A stretch of DNA of 64,000 nt, taken from assembly GCF_005280585.1 (NCBI RefSeq), contig NZ_SZVO01000016.1, positions 63,109 through 127,108 on the forward strand, read 5' to 3'. This document shows, in pieces, positions 8,713 to 17,526 of the stretch. Numbering within the stretch: position 1 is the stretch's first letter; each line of letters begins with the position of its first letter. Origin of the DNA: Dyadobacter frigoris (GTDB taxonomy: Bacteria > Bacteroidota > Bacteroidia > Cytophagales > Spirosomataceae). The notes beneath the pieces were generated by a model. It did not search any database. It saw nothing but the letters and a program-made list of their open reading frames with translations, and was not told where the DNA came from. A program made the translations under genes and the position numbers.

Positions 8713-9720
8713 ATGCAAAATCAGGATATTTCAAGACGGGAATTTCTAGTTAATTCGTCACTGGCAGCGGCAGGATTTGCACTTCTTTCCGGATCGGCTT
8801 TTGGTGCACCCGCCTATATCAAGAATCTGGGCAAGCCAAACTCGCTTTTTAACGGTGTGCAAATTGGTGCAATAACCTATTCCTGGCGTAGTATGCCGGG
8901 CAGCGCAGAGCAGATTTTGCAATATTGTATTGATTGTAACATCAGCGCAATTGAATTAATGGGCCCAACCGGTGAATCTTTCGCAGGTGCTCCAACGGCG
9001 CCGCCAAGACCATCTATGGCACCAGGACCAAACGGACAGCGTCCTGAAGTTACCCCTGAACAGAAAGCTGCACAAGAAGAATATTCCAAAAAACTGGCCG
9101 AATGGCGGGCGAAAGTTTCGATGGATAGATTCGTCCAGCTGCGTAAAATGTATAACAATGCCGGAGTAAGTATTTATGCTTTCAAACCTTCTGCGTTGGG
9201 CGTAAATAATACGGATGCGGAAGTTGATTACGCGTTTCGGGCAGCCAAAGCGTTAGGTGCAAATCAGGCTACTGTTGAGTTGCCAACAGATCCTGCACAA
9301 ACGAAACGTCTGGGTGATATTGCTGCAAAAAATAAAACGTATGTTGGTTACCACGGACATTTGCAGCAGACTTTTGATGCCTGGGACGTTGCCCTTGGCC
9401 AGTCAAAATACAATGCGATGAATTTTGATATGGGGCATTATGTGGCCGCAGGTTTCGATCCGTTGGTATTTATTCCTGCCAAACATGAGCATATCGTCAG
9501 TATGCACACAAAAGACAGAAAAAATAAAGCAAATGGCGGACAAAACGTTCCCTGGGGTGAAGGTGATACGCCGATTGTAGCAGCACTTGAAATGATACAA
9601 AAAAACAAATATAAATTCCCGGCAACGATTGAACTGGAATATGATATTCCGGCTGGTTCGGATGCAGTGAAGGAAACAGCTAAGTGTGTTGAATTTGCGC
9701 GGAAGGCGTTGAAAGCTTAG
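8713..9720 (+). CDS. Tat-exported sugar phosphate isomerase/epimerase-like TIM-barrel protein
   Basis: The 335-residue product begins with a twin-arginine signal (ISRREFLVNSS followed by AAAGFALLSGSAFGA), so it is probably folded before export. The rest fits the xylose isomerase-like TIM-barrel superfamily: GAITYSWRSMPGS, YVGYHGH, NFDMGHYVAAGFDP, HIVSMHTKDR and TIELEYDIP place the expected Glu, His and Asp metal ligands. A Pro/Ala-rich insert at residues ~95-125 (APTAPPRPSMAPGPNG) is unusual and probably a loop. It lies 51 nt after the DUF6807/PVC fusion gene, so it likely acts on the same substrate. A second Tat-exported relative is encoded at 17527. Exact reaction unknown. Confidence 0.85.
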   Translation: MQNQDISRREFLVNSSLAAAGFALLSGSAFGAPAYIKNLGKPNSLFNGVQIGAITYSWRSMPGSAEQILQYCIDCNISAIELMGPTGESFAGAPTAPPRPSMAPGPNGQRPEVTPEQKAAQEEYSKKLAEWRAKVSMDRFVQLRKMYNNAGVSIYAFKPSALGVNNTDAEVDYAFRAAKALGANQATVELPTDPAQTKRLGDIAAKNKTYVGYHGHLQQTFDAWDVALGQSKYNAMNFDMGHYVAAGFDPLVFIPAKHEHIVSMHTKDRKNKANGGQNVPWGEGDTPIVAALEMIQKNKYKFPATIELEYDIPAGSDAVKETAKCVEFARKALKA

Positions 9721-9729
9721 GAAGAAATT

Positions 9730-9767
9730 ACAACTAATCCTGCTTTTTTATTGGTAGGGTTAGTTGT
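9730..9767. terminator. Probable bidirectional terminator hairpin
   Basis: Arms 9730-9740 and 9757-9767 pair over 11 positions with one G-T wobble. They lie 9 nt after the isomerase-like stop and directly before the end of the minus-strand lipoprotein gene. The T-run is weak on the plus strand, so efficiency is uncertain. Confidence 0.55.
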
Positions 9768-10259
9768 TTACAATAACACGATGTCTGTTTTTGCCATCTT
9801 TTTAACCTCATTTTTTGAATCTAAAATCTGCCAGATTTTTCTAGCCAAACGATCAAAGTTGCCTGAATTCGTTCGTTGCGTTTTAAATTCACATAGGGAA
9901 GTATTCCTTGACCGTTTAAATTTTTTATTATAAGTGACACTTATGACGGTTGTTGAGTTAGGTTCTTGAAACATACCAAATTTCTCACATTCGAATTCTT
10001 TAGGGAAAGTAAAAAATTCAAACTCCTCAAAATCTTCAAATATTGATTGTAATTCTTTTTCGGTTAAAGATACTTTGGCTGATGAATCTCCATTAGAATA
10101 GCCTCTTTTATATATTTGCGTTTCAGAGTCGTAATCGTCAGACCACCCATCAATTCGAAAAGTAAAATCTGAGGGATAATGATCCGGCTCACTTTTGAAA
10201 TTGCATCGGCAAATAAAAAACGATAATATTAAAAGTGTAATGTAAGACGTTACTTTCAT
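9768..10259 (-). CDS. Hypothetical small lipoprotein
   Basis: I do not recognise a characterised family. The 163-residue product starts with a short hydrophobic signal (YITLLILSFFICRC), giving a likely lipidated Cys at about 19. The mature part is acidic and aromatic-rich (FEDFEEFEFFTFP) and ends in a basic segment. A possible disulfide could form between Cys in FECEKFG and SLCEFK. It is a single minus-strand gene between plus-strand neighbours, divergent from the HD nucleotidase gene with 72 nt between starts. Outer-membrane or periplasmic anchoring is inferred from the lipobox only. Confidence 0.6.
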   Translation of the reverse strand: MKVTSYITLLILSFFICRCNFKSEPDHYPSDFTFRIDGWSDDYDSETQIYKRGYSNGDSSAKVSLTEKELQSIFEDFEEFEFFTFPKEFECEKFGMFQEPNSTTVISVTYNKKFKRSRNTSLCEFKTQRTNSGNFDRLARKIWQILDSKNEVKKMAKTDIVLL

Positions 10260-10331
10260 TATTACGAGGTAAAGAAAATTATTTCAATATATAAATTAAT
10301 TATATATAAATCTAATTCATAATATAAGCAA

Positions 10332-10931
10332 ATGCAAACCGACGACCTCTTAAAACAAATCGAATTCATCAAAGAAATTGATAAACTAAAATATATCCAG
10401 CGCCGTACTAAATTATTCAACAGTGACAGAAATGAAAACGATGCCGAACATAGCTGGCATTTGGCCATGATGGCCATCATTTTGTCAAAACATTCTAATG
10501 TTGAAATTGATGTTTTGAAAGTAGTGAAAATGGTATTGATCCATGACATTGTGGAGATTGATGCAGGTGATACTTTCATATATGATACCACCAAAAATCA
10601 TACAAATACGGACGAGGAATTACTTGCTGCCAAACGGATTTTTGGACTATTACCAGACGAACAAGGAGATGAACTAATTGCAGTTTGGGAAGAATTTGAA
10701 GCAGGAGAAACCGCGGAGGCGAAATTCGCAAAAACCATGGACAGACTTGAACCGCTACTCCAAAATGCATCCAATAATGGCGGAACCTGGAAAGAATTTG
10801 ATGTAGATTATCAAAAGGTCTATGACAAGAAAAAAGTAATGCAATACGGTTCCACTCCAATCTGGAATTATGCAGAAAATTTGATCAATGAAAGCGTTGA
10901 AAAAGGAATATTGAAAAAGGAAAATTCCTGA
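10332..10931 (+). CDS. HD-domain hydrolase, YfbR/HDDC2-like 5'-deoxynucleotidase
   Basis: The 199-residue cytoplasmic protein shows the HD phosphohydrolase metal site: His 40 in DAEHSWH, His 71-Asp 72 in LIHDIVEID and Asp 137 in KTMDRLEPLL. The spacing matches the YfbR/HDDC2 group, which removes phosphate from deoxynucleoside 5'-monophosphates. The preceding IQRRTK arginines also fit that group. It is transcribed alone, divergent from the lipoprotein gene. Substrate specificity within the HD superfamily cannot be read from sequence alone, so the nucleotidase call is family-based. Confidence 0.82.
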   Translation: MQTDDLLKQIEFIKEIDKLKYIQRRTKLFNSDRNENDAEHSWHLAMMAIILSKHSNVEIDVLKVVKMVLIHDIVEIDAGDTFIYDTTKNHTNTDEELLAAKRIFGLLPDEQGDELIAVWEEFEAGETAEAKFAKTMDRLEPLLQNASNNGGTWKEFDVDYQKVYDKKKVMQYGSTPIWNYAENLINESVEKGILKKENS

Positions 10932-11044
10932 AAAATCGTTACAATTTTTAAAACGTTAAATCATGTTAAAAACGAATCTCAGATGATTAACAGCGGTTTA
11001 AGATTCATAAATTGTCAGCCAATACAGACTATGATTGAATCACC

Positions 11045-13444
11045 ATGTTAAAAAATTACTTTCAAATTGCAGCAAGAAATCTGAAAATAAACCGGTCCTA
11101 TGCCATTCTCAATATCTTTGGACTGGGACTTGGGATGGCAGGTGCCGTTTTAATTTTTCTGTTTATTCAATTCCATCTGAGCACAGACAGGCACCAGCCT
11201 GATTTTGACCGAATGTATAAAGTAGTTCTGGATCTTCATCTGGATGAGGGCGTTGAGCACGAGTCAGGTTCTGCCTATGCCTTGTCAACGGCTCTTTCCC
11301 AGGATTATTCCCAAATCGAAAAAGTTGGTTTTATAAGTAAATTGCCGAACGTAACGTTATCAGCAAATTCAGGTGGTAAGGTTAAACGCTTTATCGAAAA
11401 GGAAAATGTTGCCTATGCGGATCAGGGCTATATAAATATTTTTTCATTTGACTGGATAAAAAATAATGGATCTATTTTGCTGAGTGAGCCTTTTACCGTA
11501 GTGCTCAGCGAAAAAATGGCGCTTAAATACTTTGGTACGTCTGACGTGATAGGCAAAACAATACGGCTTAACAACACAAACGATTTAAGAATTGTCGGAG
11601 TACTGAAAGACCAGAATAAACCCACGGATCTTGATTTCAACATTTATATTTCTCTTCCAACGCTAAAAAAACTGGATCTCACCAACTGGCCTGAGCAATA
11701 TGGCTGGATCAGCAGCAAGAATTTTACTTTTGTCAAAAAAACAAAAGGCAGCAATAGTGCTGATATTGAAAAAGCCTTAAAGTCAAACGGGACAAAATAT
11801 TACGGAGAAAATTCAAAATATTATCAACATAAACTTCAACCCTTATCCGATGTCCATTTTGATGAAAGATATGGCGGCCAGATTCGCAGATCCATTTTAT
11901 GGGTGTTAGCCGGTGTTGGATTTTTTCTTCTGATCATCGCAAGTATTAATTTCATAAATCTGGCTACGGCGCAAGCGTTGAAGCGCGCAAAGGAAATCGG
12001 AATTAGAAAAGTTTTAGGAAGCACAAAAGGCCAGTTATTTTGGCAATTTATGGCTGAAACCGCTTTGGTCACAGTTTTGGCCTCGGTGTTGGCATTAATC
12101 TTCGTAATGATATTGCTTCCTTCTCTCAATAACTGGACACATACAAAAGCATTTCACTTTGGCATGTTGTTTCAGTTTGAAGTTGTCTCATTCTTGCTTT
12201 TGGCAGTAATGGTTGTTATTGGATTTGCCGGTTTTTATCCAGCCGTTATCATATCAGGATTCAATCCTATTGCGGCTCTTAAAAGTAAGTTGAGCACACA
12301 ACAAATTGGCGGAATCGGACTAAGACGTTCTCTGATAACCGTTCAATTGATCATTGCACAAATCCTGGTTATAGGGACACTGGTTCTGGTTTTACAACTG
12401 AAATTTTTCAAAAATACAGATCTCGGCTTTGATCAAAATGCGGTGATAACAATTCCTTTACCGAAATCTGATACATTACAAAAAACAAAGGATGCGCTAC
12501 GAAATGACATGCTTCAATATCCTGATATTAAGTCAGTTTCCTATCAATACGAAGCCCCCGCATCCAATATGGGTTTTGGTGGTTCTGTTCGTTTTGACAA
12601 TCGGGCTGAATGGGAGAAATTTGTGATTCGGGATCGTTTTGGGGATGAAAATTATTTGCAAACGTATAAAATGCAGCTACTTGCGGGACGCAGTTTAATG
12701 AAACGCGATTCTGTGGTTGAATTTGTAATTAATGAAGAATTGATGAAAAGGTTAGGCGTTCGGGATCCCCAATTAATTCTTGGTAAACAGCTGGAAGATG
12801 GTGCGTCAGGTTTCAAAGGAGACATTGTAGGCGTAGTAAAAAGTTTTCATCTCAAATCTTTACAAGAAGCTGTTGAGCCTTGTGTTATTTTTGCAAATCC
12901 GAAATTGTATAAAGAAGTTGCTGTTAAAATTGATACAAGAAATCTTGCTCAATCCATTCAGCATATCAACCAGGCCTGGCAAAAATCGTATCCCGACGAA
13001 GTTTTTTCTTATGAGTTTGTAGATGAAAAGATTGCAAAATTTTATGAAAAAGAAGAGCAGTTGACTTCGCTCATCCGATCATTTGCCATGGTTGCGATCC
13101 TGATCTGTTGTCTTGGTTTGTACGGGATGGTTTCGTTTATGGTAACCCAAAAAACAAAGGAAATAGGAGTCAGAAAAGTATTGGGCGCGAGCGTCAGCAA
13201 TATCGTTTCATTATTTGGAAAAGAATTTTTGATTTTAGTAACGGTTGCTTTCTGCATTGCCTCACCAATAGCCTGGTACGCAATGAAAAACTGGCTGAAT
13301 CATTTTGCTTACCGGATTGATCTGGAATGGTGGATTCTGGCTTCCGGAGGAATCATAATTCTTCTGATTACATTGATTACGGTTGGCTATAAAGTTGTTA
13401 TTGCGGCTTTGATGAATCCGGTGAAGAGTCTGGCGTCTGAGTAA
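11045..13444 (+). CDS. FtsX/MacB-type ABC transporter permease
   Basis: The 799-residue inner-membrane protein has the duplicated Bacteroidota permease layout. TM1 is at ~19-45, followed by a MacB-like periplasmic domain (~46-275) and three TMs (~283-400). A second half begins with a TM (~430-455), has another periplasmic domain and three more TMs to the end. The cytoplasmic coupling sequence occurs twice, AKEIGIRKVLGST and TKEIGVRKVLGAS, as expected for an FtsX repeat. Family members work with a LolD/MacB-type ATPase in export or signalling. No ATPase gene lies next to it, so it probably uses one encoded elsewhere. Often annotated as an antimicrobial-peptide transporter permease, but substrate is unknown. 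Confidence 0.9.
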   Translation: MLKNYFQIAARNLKINRSYAILNIFGLGLGMAGAVLIFLFIQFHLSTDRHQPDFDRMYKVVLDLHLDEGVEHESGSAYALSTALSQDYSQIEKVGFISKLPNVTLSANSGGKVKRFIEKENVAYADQGYINIFSFDWIKNNGSILLSEPFTVVLSEKMALKYFGTSDVIGKTIRLNNTNDLRIVGVLKDQNKPTDLDFNIYISLPTLKKLDLTNWPEQYGWISSKNFTFVKKTKGSNSADIEKALKSNGTKYYGENSKYYQHKLQPLSDVHFDERYGGQIRRSILWVLAGVGFFLLIIASINFINLATAQALKRAKEIGIRKVLGSTKGQLFWQFMAETALVTVLASVLALIFVMILLPSLNNWTHTKAFHFGMLFQFEVVSFLLLAVMVVIGFAGFYPAVIISGFNPIAALKSKLSTQQIGGIGLRRSLITVQLIIAQILVIGTLVLVLQLKFFKNTDLGFDQNAVITIPLPKSDTLQKTKDALRNDMLQYPDIKSVSYQYEAPASNMGFGGSVRFDNRAEWEKFVIRDRFGDENYLQTYKMQLLAGRSLMKRDSVVEFVINEELMKRLGVRDPQLILGKQLEDGASGFKGDIVGVVKSFHLKSLQEAVEPCVIFANPKLYKEVAVKIDTRNLAQSIQHINQAWQKSYPDEVFSYEFVDEKIAKFYEKEEQLTSLIRSFAMVAILICCLGLYGMVSFMVTQKTKEIGVRKVLGASVSNIVSLFGKEFLILVTVAFCIASPIAWYAMKNWLNHFAYRIDLEWWILASGGIIILLITLITVGYKVVIAALMNPVKSLASE

Positions 13445-13588
13445 TTAACTTTATTGGATTTGCCATTCTTCAAGCCTACCCAAAGATTGAACTCGGTTCA
13501 CGACCTTGTTGAACTTGTCACTTCTAAATCAAATAAGGTTTGAGACCTTGCCCAAAACTTTGTTGGACTCGCCTTTTTCTAAAATTAA

Positions 13589-13645
13589 CCCAGGGTTTCA
13601 ACCCTGGGCAGTAAATCTCTACCAGCCATAAGGCTTTAGCCATGC
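13589..13645. repeat. REP-like palindromic element
   Basis: CCCAGGGTTTCAACCCTGGG at 13589-13608 is a near-continuous palindrome with 9-bp arms. A second small palindromic motif, AAGGCTTTAGCC, is centred near 13636. Paired units of this look recur in intergenic regions of many Bacteroidota genomes, from memory of such sequences. No transposase lies next to it. Confidence 0.55.
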
Positions 13646-13729
13646 GAATTTGCGTCCCACCAAGTACGTGAACTTTGACTCCTCAAAAAATAAACCTCTT
13701 TTTTTGCCCATTCCAGCGCAGGGAATCTT

Positions 13730-13755
13730 ATGTTTAGGGTAAAATTCCTAAACAT
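13730..13755. promoter_or_regulatory. Inverted repeat before the alpha-galactosidase-like gene
   Basis: ATGTTTAGG (13730-13738) and CCTAAACAT (13747-13755) form perfect 9-bp arms around an 8-nt spacer, ending 15 nt before the start codon at 13771. It could be an operator for a dimeric regulator or an mRNA hairpin affecting translation. The choice between them is open. Confidence 0.5.
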
Positions 13756-13770
13756 TAATTCTTTGATAAA

Positions 13771-15963
13771 ATGAGTATCAACTTTAAAATCTTAACCTTC
13801 CTTTTTTGTTGTATTTTATTCCGGACAAATGCCCAAAATCTTCCCATTTGGAAAACTGATCTTGAAAACAAAAAACCGCAAGACTGGCTAGTTCATCCCA
13901 TAACCGAAAAGGCGGAAATTTTCAAGAGTCAGGATGGGAAAGACATCATCCTGTATAATGGATTGTTAAAAAGAACATTTCGAATCGCGCCGGACCTTGC
14001 TTGTGTGGATTTTAAAAATCTTTCAAACGGACAACAACTGCTTCGCGCTGTAAAAGCAGAAGCCAGAATTACAATAAATGGCCAGAATTACAATGTCGGT
14101 GGTTTGTACGGACAAAAGGAAAATGCCTATTTATTGCCGGAATGGGTTGATAAGTTAAAAACTTCGGATAGCGCTTTTCATTATTCCAAATACACAATTC
14201 AGGAAATAAAGCCGTATCTGAACTGGAAAACCTCCATGTGGACAGGCAATAAGAAAAACGCCTCGGGTAAGACTATTTCTTTTTATTATGCTTCGTCGTT
14301 ACCGGCATTAAAGGGTTTGGAAGTGATTGTTCATTATTCACTTTATGATGGCATTCCCCTTATCAGCAAATGGGTTACCATTCAAAATAATATAGGTTCT
14401 TCGCTAACAATCAATCAGGTTGTTAACGAAATTCTGGCTGTTGTGGAAGAAGAAAGTGCGGTAGTCGGGACACCGGAGGAAATGACAAAACCCAATGGGA
14501 TTTATATTGAAAATAACTTCGCGTTTAACAATGCGATGCGCTATCCTTTGAGTGATCAGGCGACGCATTGGAAAGTTGATCCGCTTTATACTTCACAGGT
14601 AAATTATGATTTCAAGACGCCATGTTTATTAGAAGTTCATCCGAAAAGAGACATTGGTATTGTACTTAAAAAAGATGAATTTTTCGAATCCGTCAGAACA
14701 TATGAGTTGTTGAATGATAAGTATGACCGCGAAAGAAATGGGTTAGCCGTACGGAAAATGTACAGGACAATTGCACCTTGGACAACCAGTAATCCGATTT
14801 TTATGCACCTTGTCAGTAAAAATGATGAAGAAGTCCGCACTGCAATTGACCAATGTGCCGCAACCGGTTATGAAGCTTTGATTTTAAGTTTTGGAAGCCA
14901 TTGCAACATGGAAGACACGACAGCTGCAAATCTCAAAAAGTGGAAAGAACTGGCAGATTATGCGCATGGTAAAAATATTTTTATCGGAAGTTATTCTTTG
15001 TTCAGTTCAAGAAAAATAAGTCCGGAAGATGACGTCATTGACCCAAAAACCGGAAAGCCCGGAGGAGCGTTTTTTGGAAATGCCCCTTGTATGGGAAGTA
15101 AATGGGGACTGGGGTATATCGAAACGCTGAAACGTTTTATGACGGCTACCGGATTCAATATTTTTGAAAACGACGGACCTTATCCGGGTGATGTTTGTGC
15201 ATCAACAGCACATCCCGGTCACCAGGGCCTTGAAGACTCGCAATGGAAACAAATGGAACTTCAAAAAGGATTGTACCGCTGGTGTAATCAAAACGGGATT
15301 TATGTGAATGCGCCGGACTGGTACTTTCTGGACGGAACAAATAAAATCGCGCTTGGTTATCGTGAAGTTAATTTTTCGCTGTCTCGTGAACAACAAATGA
15401 TACTTAACCGTCAGAATATTTTCGATGCCATGTGGAATGAGATTCCTTCGATGGTCTGGGGTTTTGTACCGTTAACGAAATACCAGGGAGGAGGACCAGA
15501 AGCGATTCTAGAACCGCTTTCTGAACATCTTGACGCTTACAAACAGTTGATGATGCAATATTACGGAGCCGGAATCCAGGCTTGCTATCGCGGTCCGAGA
15601 TTGTATGACACGGAGGTGACGAAAAAAACGGTGATTGAAGTAGTTGACTGGTACAAAAAATACCGTGATATCCTGAATTCAGACGTAATTCACCTGCGTC
15701 GCGCGGACGGCCGGGACTGGGATGGTATCATGCATGTTAATCCGGGTTTGAAAGAAAAAGGATTGGTAATGATTTACAATCCTTTGAGTGAAAATATTAC
15801 CAGAGATATAAAACTGCCTGTTTATTATACTTCAAAACATGCCAGTTTAAAAATCAGGGAAAAGGAAGGTGTGGCAAAAACATATCAGGTCGACAGAGAA
15901 TTCAATGCTCCGATAACGGTTCAGATTCCGGCCCGGGGGTATACCTGGCTGGTTTTGGAATAG
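13771..15963 (+). CDS. Alpha-galactosidase-like glycoside hydrolase (clan GH-D-like)
   Basis: The 730-residue secreted protein has a signal peptide (LTFLFCCILFRTNAQ). An N-terminal beta-rich domain covers roughly residues 25-320. A TIM-barrel-like part then shows YEALILSFGSHCNMED, GKNIFIGSYSLFSS and FNIFENDGPYPGDVC, with the Asp in FENDGP as a nucleophile candidate by position. Later come YVNAPDWYFLDGTNK and a C-terminal beta domain ending RGYTWLVLE. The layout resembles alpha-galactosidase-like GH36/GH27 relatives often annotated in Bacteroidota, but the exact GH family is not certain. It is probably co-transcribed with the DUF5009 gene 41 nt downstream, and a palindrome lies just upstream of the start. 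Confidence 0.72.
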   Translation: MSINFKILTFLFCCILFRTNAQNLPIWKTDLENKKPQDWLVHPITEKAEIFKSQDGKDIILYNGLLKRTFRIAPDLACVDFKNLSNGQQLLRAVKAEARITINGQNYNVGGLYGQKENAYLLPEWVDKLKTSDSAFHYSKYTIQEIKPYLNWKTSMWTGNKKNASGKTISFYYASSLPALKGLEVIVHYSLYDGIPLISKWVTIQNNIGSSLTINQVVNEILAVVEEESAVVGTPEEMTKPNGIYIENNFAFNNAMRYPLSDQATHWKVDPLYTSQVNYDFKTPCLLEVHPKRDIGIVLKKDEFFESVRTYELLNDKYDRERNGLAVRKMYRTIAPWTTSNPIFMHLVSKNDEEVRTAIDQCAATGYEALILSFGSHCNMEDTTAANLKKWKELADYAHGKNIFIGSYSLFSSRKISPEDDVIDPKTGKPGGAFFGNAPCMGSKWGLGYIETLKRFMTATGFNIFENDGPYPGDVCASTAHPGHQGLEDSQWKQMELQKGLYRWCNQNGIYVNAPDWYFLDGTNKIALGYREVNFSLSREQQMILNRQNIFDAMWNEIPSMVWGFVPLTKYQGGGPEAILEPLSEHLDAYKQLMMQYYGAGIQACYRGPRLYDTEVTKKTVIEVVDWYKKYRDILNSDVIHLRRADGRDWDGIMHVNPGLKEKGLVMIYNPLSENITRDIKLPVYYTSKHASLKIREKEGVAKTYQVDREFNAPITVQIPARGYTWLVLE

Positions 15964-16004
15964 AATAAATAAACAATTACTCACCACAAGATAATAACAT
16001 AAAA

Positions 16005-17201
16005 ATGACTTCTAAACTTTCAATAACCCGGTTAGATTCTATAGACATTTTCAGAGCGCTGACTATGTTTCTCATGATTTTTGTAAATGATCTATGGACA
16101 CTGGAAGGCGTTCCTCATTGGCTTGAACACAGTGCTGCCAAAGACGACGCGATGGGTTTTTCTGATATTATATTTCCGTGTTTTCTATTCATCGTCGGCC
16201 TATCAATCCCTTTTGCAATTGCAAACAGAAAATCGAAAGGTGATAGTGATCTGACCATCGTCAAACATATTGCTGAACGAACTTTTGCACTTCTTTTGAT
16301 GGGGATTTTTACTGTTAACCTGGAAAGTGCAAATGATGGAATGATTATTAGCACCTACGTTTGGGAAATATTTATGGTCATTGGCTTCTTTTTGATCTGG
16401 AATGTTTATCCCGACAAGCCGGAAAATAAATCGATATACAGTCTGCTGAAATTTATTGGTTTTCTGATCCTGATCGGACTTGCTGTGATTTATAAAGGGG
16501 GAGAGGATGATAATGTTGTCTGGATGCAGACACATTGGTATGGTATTCTTGGACTTATTGGCTGGTCGTACCTGATATGTGCGCTGGTTTATTTGCTTAT
16601 AGGGGACAACGTTGCGTTAATCGTTCTTGCCTGGGTGTTTTTTGCGGTTTTCAGTATGGCAGATTTTTCAGGCGCACTTGGTTTTCTGCATCGGATAAGA
16701 CCGCATGTCTGGATAGTCGGCAGTGGGTCCATGCCAGGTTTTGCAATGGGCGGTATTGTAGCTTCTGTTATTTATAGAAAATACTCGAAGCAAATTAAGC
16801 CGGCTACATTTTTGCTTATTTTAGTAGGTTTAGGGATACTATCTTTCGCTTACGGTTTTGGAACACGGCCTTTTTGGGGAATTTCAAAAATTAGGGCAAC
16901 GCCAGCCTGGGTCGGTATTTGCAGCGGCATCAGTTTTATGACCTTTGCTTTTTTCTATTGGTTAACCGATTTGAAAGGAAAAAAAAGCTGGGCGGAAATT
17001 CTTAAACCTGCCGGAACTTCTACGCTGACCTGCTACCTGATTCCTTATGTTTGGTATGCTGTAATTACCCTGGCCGGAATCAGTTTGCCAATATTTCTAA
17101 GAACCGGAATGATCGGAATCATCAAATCATTACTCTTTTCTCTGATCATCGTTTTGATTACCGGTCTGATCAACAAGATTGGTATCAAACTTAAAATTTA
17201 A
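16005..17201 (+). CDS. DUF5009 / heparan-alpha-glucosaminide N-acetyltransferase-like membrane protein
   Basis: This 398-residue polytopic protein has about ten hydrophobic segments. It opens with RLDSIDIFRALTMFLMIFVND and MGFSDIIFPCFLFIVGLSIP, the signature of the DUF5009/NagX-like group, which is related to heparan-alpha-glucosaminide N-acetyltransferases and the wider acyltransferase-3-like membrane fold. The likely role is transfer of acetyl groups to amino sugars across the inner membrane, inferred from the family. It lies 41 nt after the alpha-galactosidase-like gene and before the second isomerase-like gene, which suggests processing of imported glycans. Confidence 0.82.
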   Translation: MTSKLSITRLDSIDIFRALTMFLMIFVNDLWTLEGVPHWLEHSAAKDDAMGFSDIIFPCFLFIVGLSIPFAIANRKSKGDSDLTIVKHIAERTFALLLMGIFTVNLESANDGMIISTYVWEIFMVIGFFLIWNVYPDKPENKSIYSLLKFIGFLILIGLAVIYKGGEDDNVVWMQTHWYGILGLIGWSYLICALVYLLIGDNVALIVLAWVFFAVFSMADFSGALGFLHRIRPHVWIVGSGSMPGFAMGGIVASVIYRKYSKQIKPATFLLILVGLGILSFAYGFGTRPFWGISKIRATPAWVGICSGISFMTFAFFYWLTDLKGKKSWAEILKPAGTSTLTCYLIPYVWYAVITLAGISLPIFLRTGMIGIIKSLLFSLIIVLITGLINKIGIKLKI

Positions 17202-17526
17202 TTTTTTAAATATTATGAAGTATCAAATTAATTTTTTCTTTTCCCTGCGCCTTTTGCGGCTGCTTCAATCACATCTGCTTTTGGCTGCGAAACCTGAACT
17301 ACATGGCTGGCTTTTGATCTCTGTAACTACCGATCTGCCACGTTTGTAGATATTCCTTTCAATAACAAATATTTAAAAAGAGATAATTAACTTTCAGATA
17401 TCTGGTTAATTGGATTTTATTTTTAATTCAAACTCTTGTCATTTCAATAGTTTGTGTGATCCGGGTTGGTATATTTTCAGGTATTTTACTTTATAGTTTG
17501 AAATCAGTTTATAAAAATATATCAGG
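17202..17526. other. Intergenic region holding a gene remnant and promoter DNA
   Basis: The first part (17228-17363) carries a decayed alpha/beta-hydrolase tail on the minus strand, listed separately. The rest (17364-17526) is AT-rich and presumably holds the promoter of the isomerase-like gene at 17527. No good promoter match or terminator was found. Confidence 0.5.
17228..17363 (-). pseudogene. Decayed C-terminal fragment of an alpha/beta-fold hydrolase
   Basis: Read on the minus strand, 17363 to about 17310 gives NIYKRGRSVVTEIK. A frame change then gives ASHVVQVSQPKADVIEAAAK and a TAA at 17228-17230. Together they match the usual tail of single-domain alpha/beta hydrolases, RSVVTEIK(GA)SHVVxVSQPKxVADVIxxAAK, where the SH holds the catalytic His. 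The join needs about two missing bases, and two codons are also missing after QPKA. There is no upstream gene body, so this is a remnant of a deleted gene. The family call rests on recalled motif patterns. Confidence 0.6.

Larger units (their letters stand above)
13445..13770. other. Intergenic region with palindromic repeats
   Basis: These 326 nt contain no convincing gene. They hold a REP-like palindromic unit (13589-13645) and a separate inverted repeat just before the next start (13730-13755), both listed separately. The stretch 13480-13580 has several CCTTG/GTTGAACTTG-like direct repeats of unclear meaning. Confidence 0.5.
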
